DNA of 9,344 bases. Source: Chloroflexota bacterium. GTDB lineage: Bacteria; Chloroflexota; FW602-bin22; JACPRP01. Each line of letters begins with the position of its first letter. Position 1 is the first letter of the stretch. Below are positions 5,572-9,344 of the stretch, piece after piece. Below the pieces are notes generated by a model. It did no database searches and was not told the origin of the DNA. It saw only the letters and a program-made list of their open reading frames with translations. Where the stretch lies: positions 1 to 9,344 of the forward strand of contig JACQUC010000050.1 of NCBI GenBank assembly GCA_016210495.1, given 5' to 3'. The position numbers and the translations under genes were made by a program.

Positions 5572-6708
5572 ATGTACCGATACGTTGATGCGATCTTTTC
5601 GCATAAGCTTCTGATATTGGTGCCAATTATCATAGTGACCTCCCTCAGTGTGCTCGGAGGCATCCTCACGAGCAATACCTACACGGTTAGTGCGATGATT
5701 TGGGTCGACTCATCCGCGCTGTCGAACATGTTTTCTGCCAGAGGTTACCAGCAGCCCAATGAGCTCGAGGCCAAAGCGCTCAATGAATGGCTCGATACCA
5801 AGTCTTTCCTGAGGGACCTCGTCAAGAGAAGTGGCCTACACGAAGCCGTGATTCTGGGCGAGTGGCCCAAGGCTTCCTGGCCTGAAACAACAGTCGCCGG
5901 GTGGCCTATGGTAGGCCCAACTATTCAGAGTCTGGCGTTCAAGCGATCCACTGATCCGGATGCATTACTCGACCAGGTCATGGGGCAAGTCCGAAAATCA
6001 CTTCGGGCAGTAGCCGTGGGTGCATACTTGTTGAGGGTCGATTACAAGGGAGATGACCCTGAACTCGGCGCAAATCTGGTTTCCAATGCCATCGAGTTGT
6101 TCAACGAAAGGAGCACCGTCTGGAAGGCCGAGCAGTCGAAGGCAGCCGTTTTCTTCCTTCAAGCCGAGGTGAAGGAGTACGAGGCACGCGTCGATACGTC
6201 CGCCAGAGCGCTGCGTCGCTTTCGAGAGACACATCCTACTCCATCAAATGGCATTAGACCAGGTGCTGAAGAGCAAGAGCTCATCGAGCTGGAGAAGCAG
6301 TACGCGCTTGATCGCACGCTCTATGAGGCTGCGCTGGGCCGACTGGAGCAGACTCGTCTCGTCGGCGATGCGGAGCTACAAATGAGGCAGAGCACTTTCA
6401 GGGTCGCCGACTTGCCGGAGGCCCCGAAGGCTGGAGGGCTTCCACGGAAGGGGCTCATAACTTTCACTCTCGTTGGGATCATCGCTGGGCTGGTTCTAGG
6501 TTTGGGCACCGTGATCACGGTGGCGTGGGCGGACAAGACGGTGAGGCACCGGGAGGATTTGAACGGCACAACGGACGCTCCGGTGCTGGCAACCATTCCG
6601 CGTCTGGTGGCACCGAAGGCCGGGAGGCTCAGCAGAAGGAATAAGGACGCCGTCCTACAGTTCGTGGGCACGCTGGTCGCCAACAATCATCTTGAGACGC
6701 GGCATTAA
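5572..6708 (+). CDS. Wzz/CapA-like chain-length determinant (polysaccharide co-polymerase)
   Basis: A 378-residue inner-membrane protein of the polysaccharide co-polymerase family that sets polymer length together with a Wzy polymerase. TM1 is at about 13-32 (LLILVPIIIVTSLSVLGG). A long extracytoplasmic region follows, with a charged, probably coiled-coil stretch (about 185-262, including EVKEYEARVDTSARALRRFRET). A proline-rich segment (281-291, LPEAPKAGGLP) comes just before TM2 (about 294-317), the classic arrangement. The cytoplasmic tail (318-378) contains the ADKTVRHREDL and PVLATIPRL stretches normally found between the Wzz part and the kinase part in fused proteins. Here the kinase-like part is encoded by the next gene, the CapA/CapB split. 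The ATG at 5572 follows GGAGGAGG (5561-5568), 23 nt after the transferase stop. Confidence 0.9.
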   Translation: MYRYVDAIFSHKLLILVPIIIVTSLSVLGGILTSNTYTVSAMIWVDSSALSNMFSARGYQQPNELEAKALNEWLDTKSFLRDLVKRSGLHEAVILGEWPKASWPETTVAGWPMVGPTIQSLAFKRSTDPDALLDQVMGQVRKSLRAVAVGAYLLRVDYKGDDPELGANLVSNAIELFNERSTVWKAEQSKAAVFFLQAEVKEYEARVDTSARALRRFRETHPTPSNGIRPGAEEQELIELEKQYALDRTLYEAALGRLEQTRLVGDAELQMRQSTFRVADLPEAPKAGGLPRKGLITFTLVGIIAGLVLGLGTVITVAWADKTVRHREDLNGTTDAPVLATIPRLVAPKAGRLSRRNKDAVLQFVGTLVANNHLETRH

Positions 6709-6730
6709 CGGGTCGGAGGGAAGAGCGAGA

Positions 6731-7474
6731 ATGGCAACGACAGCATCGCGATCAAGAATAGACGCCCGTTCGGCAGCCGGGTTTGATCCATCGGCACCAG
6801 GGCAGGCGCCAACCAAAAAGCGCAAATCGTGGGATGTGGCGCTTAGGTGGGCAGGGATGTGGCGAGACGTATGCACACCGATTGTCCTGCGATTAGAGGC
6901 AACAGAATCCCAGTTGCTAGCGGTTTCCAGCGCGCTTGACGGCGAAGGCAAGACCACTGTTTCACTGGGGCTGGCGCTGGCCATGGCCCAGGATTCGGAG
7001 AAGAACGTTCTTCTATTGGATGGCAACCCCTTCCGGCCGAGTTTGAGCGAATCCCTGGAGATCAAGGATGCCGTTGGCTTGGTTGACTGCCTTACCAGAT
7101 CCACATCGCTTCAAGCTATCGCGCGACCGACCTCCTTGAAGAATCTTTGGGTGGTTCCTTCTGGACCACGAGTTACAAGACTGTCGAAACTCATCCGTTC
7201 GTCAGCGATGGCTGATTTGTTGCAAGAAGCGCGCAGCAAACACAATATCGTCGTGATGGACACGCCATCACTGCTCTCTTGTAGCGACACCAGGGTGATG
7301 GTGTCATATTCGGATGCGATGGTGCTCGTCGTCAGATCCGGAATGTCTACCACTACGACTGTCGCGGAGGCGCTGGGCCTGGTGGACAAAGTGAATCATC
7401 GTTGGCTGGTAGTCAACGACTACCGGTCGGCCGTGCCAATGCCTGTGCGGCGATTGCTGGCACGCATCCAGTAG
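6731..7474 (+). CDS. CapB/CpsD-like P-loop protein, BY-kinase fold without tyrosine tail
   Basis: A 247-residue cytoplasmic ATPase of the bacterial tyrosine kinase (BY-kinase) and Mrp/MinD fold, expected to partner the Wzz-like protein encoded just upstream. Walker A is SSALDGEGKTT (66-76, K74). The Walker A' position reads VLLLDGNPFRPSL (93-105), where active kinases usually have DxDxR followed by RP; here D97 is kept, the second Asp is N99 and the Arg is F101. Walker B is NIVVMDTPS (172-180, D177), followed by the SDTRVMVSYSDAMVLVVRSG stretch expected in the family. The C-terminus ends VPMPVRRLLARIQ with only one Tyr (Y231) nearby, so the usual tyrosine cluster that is autophosphorylated is absent. 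It may be a weak or regulatory kinase, a plain ATPase, or a pseudokinase. The ATG at 6731 is chosen because GGAGGG (6715-6720) precedes it and earlier starts would overlap the wzz-like gene. The first 35 residues are low-complexity and unlike the family. Confidence 0.87.
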   Translation: MATTASRSRIDARSAAGFDPSAPGQAPTKKRKSWDVALRWAGMWRDVCTPIVLRLEATESQLLAVSSALDGEGKTTVSLGLALAMAQDSEKNVLLLDGNPFRPSLSESLEIKDAVGLVDCLTRSTSLQAIARPTSLKNLWVVPSGPRVTRLSKLIRSSAMADLLQEARSKHNIVVMDTPSLLSCSDTRVMVSYSDAMVLVVRSGMSTTTTVAEALGLVDKVNHRWLVVNDYRSAVPMPVRRLLARIQ

Positions 7475-7499
7475 TTGGGATTGGGTACGAAAACGGCCA

Positions 7500-7549
7500 G
7501 GTTTGACCCTGCCCGGACCATGGCGTTTCTCCGGGGAAGGGTGCAAACC
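7500..7549 (+). promoter_or_regulatory. Large imperfect hairpin between the CapB-like and wzx genes
   Basis: GGTTTG (7500-7505) pairs with CAAACC (7544-7549), ACCCT (7506-7510) with AGGGT (7538-7542) and CCCGG (7512-7516) with CCGGG (7531-7535), giving about 16 bp broken by a one-base bulge and a small internal loop over a 14-nt loop. It ends 10 nt before the ATG at 7560. There is no T-run, so it is not a normal terminator. It may be an RNA processing or stability element or may shape ribosome access to the wzx start. Confidence 0.45.
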
Positions 7550-7559
7550 TCTCCGATAG

Positions 7560-9068
7560 ATGACCCCAAGAAAGGATTGGATCCAGGTCCTTGGAGAAGA
7601 TGTCGTGAAGGATGCTCGCACGGTCGTGGCTAATGTGATAGTTCTGTTTGTGAAGCAACTAGCTACCTGGAGTTTTACTGGCGTCCTCATTCTGTACCTG
7701 CCGCGCTACCTCGGCGATGAAGGGCTCGGCCAGATCACCTTTGCCGACTCCTTCAGCGGCATGTTCATTTGGCTTCTCCTGCTCGGCGTCCCCACCTATC
7801 TGGTCAAGGAAGTGGCGCGGGACAGGGAGAGAATCAGCAGCTACCTCTTCAACTCGTTGGTAATGCGGATGCCTCTGGCGGCCGTAGTGTTCCTCATCGT
7901 ATTCCTGAGCGTGAATGTCCTCGGCTACTCTAGTCAGACCAAGACAGTTGTTTACATCGGAGCTTTGATAACCATCGTCCAATCTCTCAACCACGTGGCA
8001 GGGGCTGTACTGCAAGGAATTGAGAACATGCGGTGGCAAGCCGTCGCGGACGTCGTGGGAAAGGCGGTGGTGTCGGGCGCCGGGATTTTCGTTTTGATCA
8101 ACGGGCACGGGGTTGTAGCGTACGCTTCGGTCCTGCTGTTGGGCACGATCGTCAGCCTGGCGATAAACCTGTCTTTCTTCCTCGTCCGCATAAAGGTTAG
8201 ACCGGAGCTAGACCTTCGAGTTTGGCGAATCTTGCTGGTTGGGGGCTTCCCATTTCTGCTCACATCTGTGATCTCAACAGTTTACCTCAACGTCGACGTC
8301 ACAATGCTGAGACTTATGACTAGTGAGGCCGTGGTTGGATGGTATGGCGCAGCTTCCCAGCTCTTCAATACACTTAACTTTGCCTCCTTGCTGCTGAGCG
8401 TGGCGCTATTGCCAGCTCTTTCTCGGCTGCACAAATCGGCACCTAGCAGGATGATTTCGGCTTCTAAGAGAGGATTCCACTTTTGTATCGTGCTTTCCCT
8501 TCCGATGTCTGTTGGAACAGTTCTGATCTCCGACAAGATCATATCTGCTCTCAAGTATCCGGAAGTATTCGCCAACTCCGTACCCTTGCTGGCCATCTTG
8601 TCCGCAAGCTTGCCAATTAGCAGCACCCTGGTGGTTTTGGGCACGATGATGGCGGCCGCAGACAAACAGCAGCAGTGGGCCAAAACTACCGCGGCTGGTG
8701 TCGTGCTGAACATCGTTCTAAACCTGCTGTTGATTCCAGTCACCCATAACCTATACGGCAATGGTGGTATCGGCGCAGCCCTGGCGTCGTTTGTTGCCGA
8801 GACGGCGATCATGATTGTCGGCGCTCGAGTTCTGCCGTGGAATGTCTTCGATAGATCGCTCCTCGAGGTGTTTGTCAAGTCGCTGGCTGGGGCCGGTCTG
8901 ATGGGCCTTGCAGTCTGGTCAGTTCACAGCATCGATGTACTCGTCATCATTTTTGTTGGAGCCCTGTTCTACGGCGCGTTCTCACTCCTGGTCAGGTCCA
9001 TAGGGGTCGAGGACTTGGCGCTGGTCAGGGATGTGATCATGAGGCGACAACTGGCGGTTGGCAATTAG
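7560..9068 (+). CDS. Wzx-type polysaccharide flippase (oligosaccharide flippase family)
   Basis: A 502-residue polytopic membrane protein of the MOP superfamily (RfbX/Wzx) that moves lipid-linked oligosaccharide units across the inner membrane. Hydrophobic helices occupy most of the chain; those I can place are near 22-46, 62-82, 104-122, 130-152, 165-182, 188-209, 225-243, 271-287, 307-323, 340-364, 376-393, 403-421, 437-455 and 458-478, that is 12-14 spans. Family-typical pieces include LPRYLGDEGLGQITFADSF (47-65), VDVTMLRLMTSEAVVGWYGAA (246-266) and GGIGAALASFVAE (402-414). Length is normal. The ATG at 7560 directly follows an in-frame TAG and has no clear Shine-Dalgarno; a GTG at 7605 (residue 16) has GGAGAAG at 7593-7599 and is a credible alternative start. 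The gene lies 85 nt after the CapB-like gene, across a hairpin. Confidence 0.93.
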   Translation: MTPRKDWIQVLGEDVVKDARTVVANVIVLFVKQLATWSFTGVLILYLPRYLGDEGLGQITFADSFSGMFIWLLLLGVPTYLVKEVARDRERISSYLFNSLVMRMPLAAVVFLIVFLSVNVLGYSSQTKTVVYIGALITIVQSLNHVAGAVLQGIENMRWQAVADVVGKAVVSGAGIFVLINGHGVVAYASVLLLGTIVSLAINLSFFLVRIKVRPELDLRVWRILLVGGFPFLLTSVISTVYLNVDVTMLRLMTSEAVVGWYGAASQLFNTLNFASLLLSVALLPALSRLHKSAPSRMISASKRGFHFCIVLSLPMSVGTVLISDKIISALKYPEVFANSVPLLAILSASLPISSTLVVLGTMMAAADKQQQWAKTTAAGVVLNIVLNLLLIPVTHNLYGNGGIGAALASFVAETAIMIVGARVLPWNVFDRSLLEVFVKSLAGAGLMGLAVWSVHSIDVLVIIFVGALFYGAFSLLVRSIGVEDLALVRDVIMRRQLAVGN

Positions 9069-9082
9069 CCAGATGAATAGGA

Positions 9083-9344
9083 ATGGAGCCTGTGAAGCGA
9101 ATCCTCCCTTTTCGCTCGAGTTCTGACACCTGCGGCGGTCCTGCATCTGCTCGTGATACGGGCTTGTTGGGCAGGCTGCGGCGTGGATGGATCAGGAAGA
9201 GCCTGTCTCAGGCGGTTCCGTGGCTAAAGGCCCAACTGTACTTGCGTAGATGTGACTCGCTAGGGAGCTTAGTTCGAACTTATGGGAGGCCTGTGATTGA
9301 CAATCGCGGCACAATGATACTAATGAAGCTTCGCCTCAAACCGC
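9083..9344 (+). CDS. N-terminal part of a probable hexapeptide-repeat acyltransferase (runs off window)
   Basis: An open frame of 87 codons continues to the window edge. After a basic leader it reads LYLRRCDSLGSLVRTYGRPVIDNRGTMILMKLRL (from about residue 52). This matches my memory of the entry strand of left-handed beta-helix O-acetyl or serine acetyltransferase-like proteins in EPS clusters, where a 'LG..VR.YGRP.I.N.G.I.IG' pattern introduces the hexapeptide coils. Such enzymes commonly acetylate a sugar of the repeat unit using acetyl-CoA. The repeats themselves lie beyond 9344, so the call rests on the leader alone. Possible starts are ATG 9083 and GTG 9092, neither with a well-spaced ribosome site; an in-frame TGA at 9074-9076 bounds the frame. 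It follows wzx by 14 nt, consistent with one operon. Confidence 0.55.
   Translation, partial: MEPVKRILPFRSSSDTCGGPASARDTGLLGRLRRGWIRKSLSQAVPWLKAQLYLRRCDSLGSLVRTYGRPVIDNRGTMILMKLRLKP

Noticed and set aside
8282..8878. Long minus-strand frame inside wzx
   Set aside because: It is antisense to the flippase; low stop density comes from the codon bias of a hydrophobic + strand protein.
1..9344. CRISPR array, tRNA or rRNA gene, toxin-antitoxin pair or phage gene
   Set aside because: No regularly spaced repeats, no cloverleaf or rRNA-like tract, and no motifs of such systems were seen on either strand.

Overview
This 9.3 kb window looks like an accessory region of a moderately GC-rich bacterial chromosome. 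Its right two thirds are the start of an exopolysaccharide (EPS) or capsule gene cluster on the + strand. The left third is a worn junction holding a response regulator gene, a broken dehydrogenase gene, a truncated transposase gene and about 1 kb of non-coding DNA. The transposase style (CxxC zinc ribbon, then a YPAGVSRDQQS-like stretch) and the Rcp1-type stand-alone receiver remind me of Chloroflexota. That is an impression from remembered families, not a placement I can prove from this sequence.

Left part (1-2016). A double-hairpin, REP-like element (about 98-143) precedes a complete single-domain response regulator (215-661). Convergent to it, with overlapping stop codons, lies a minus-strand remnant of a PQQ-dependent sugar dehydrogenase (658 to about 1128). 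The remnant has two in-frame stops and appears to lack the middle of the protein. Two small hairpins then lead to a transposase gene (1369-2016) that keeps its zinc ribbon and the front of its catalytic domain but ends early.

Middle (2017-3064). No convincing protein gene. It does contain a good sigma70-type promoter (2117-2145) followed by a very strong intrinsic terminator (2373-2409) with no reading frame between them, so a roughly 258-nt structured RNA or a terminated leader is possible. It also holds a perfect-consensus minus-strand promoter (2756-2727) with no gene behind it, and five copies of GGCTAG within 297 bp, four of them forming near-perfect inverted-repeat pairs.

Right part (3065-9344). 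All genes are on + and tightly spaced: a WecG/TagA/CpsF glycosyltransferase; a 57-residue one-pass membrane protein, easily overlooked, whose stop overlaps the next start; a WbaP-type polyprenyl-phosphate sugar-1-phosphate transferase; a Wzz/CapA-like chain-length protein; a CapB/CpsD-like P-loop partner with no tyrosine tail and an altered Walker A' motif; a Wzx flippase; and the first 87 codons of a probable left-handed beta-helix acyltransferase that runs off the window. Together these fit a Wzx/Wzy-type pathway. The phosphosugar transferase loads the first sugar on the lipid carrier, glycosyltransferases including the WecG-like enzyme extend it, Wzx flips the unit, and the Wzz/CapB pair sets length. 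No Wzy polymerase is visible and it presumably lies further downstream.
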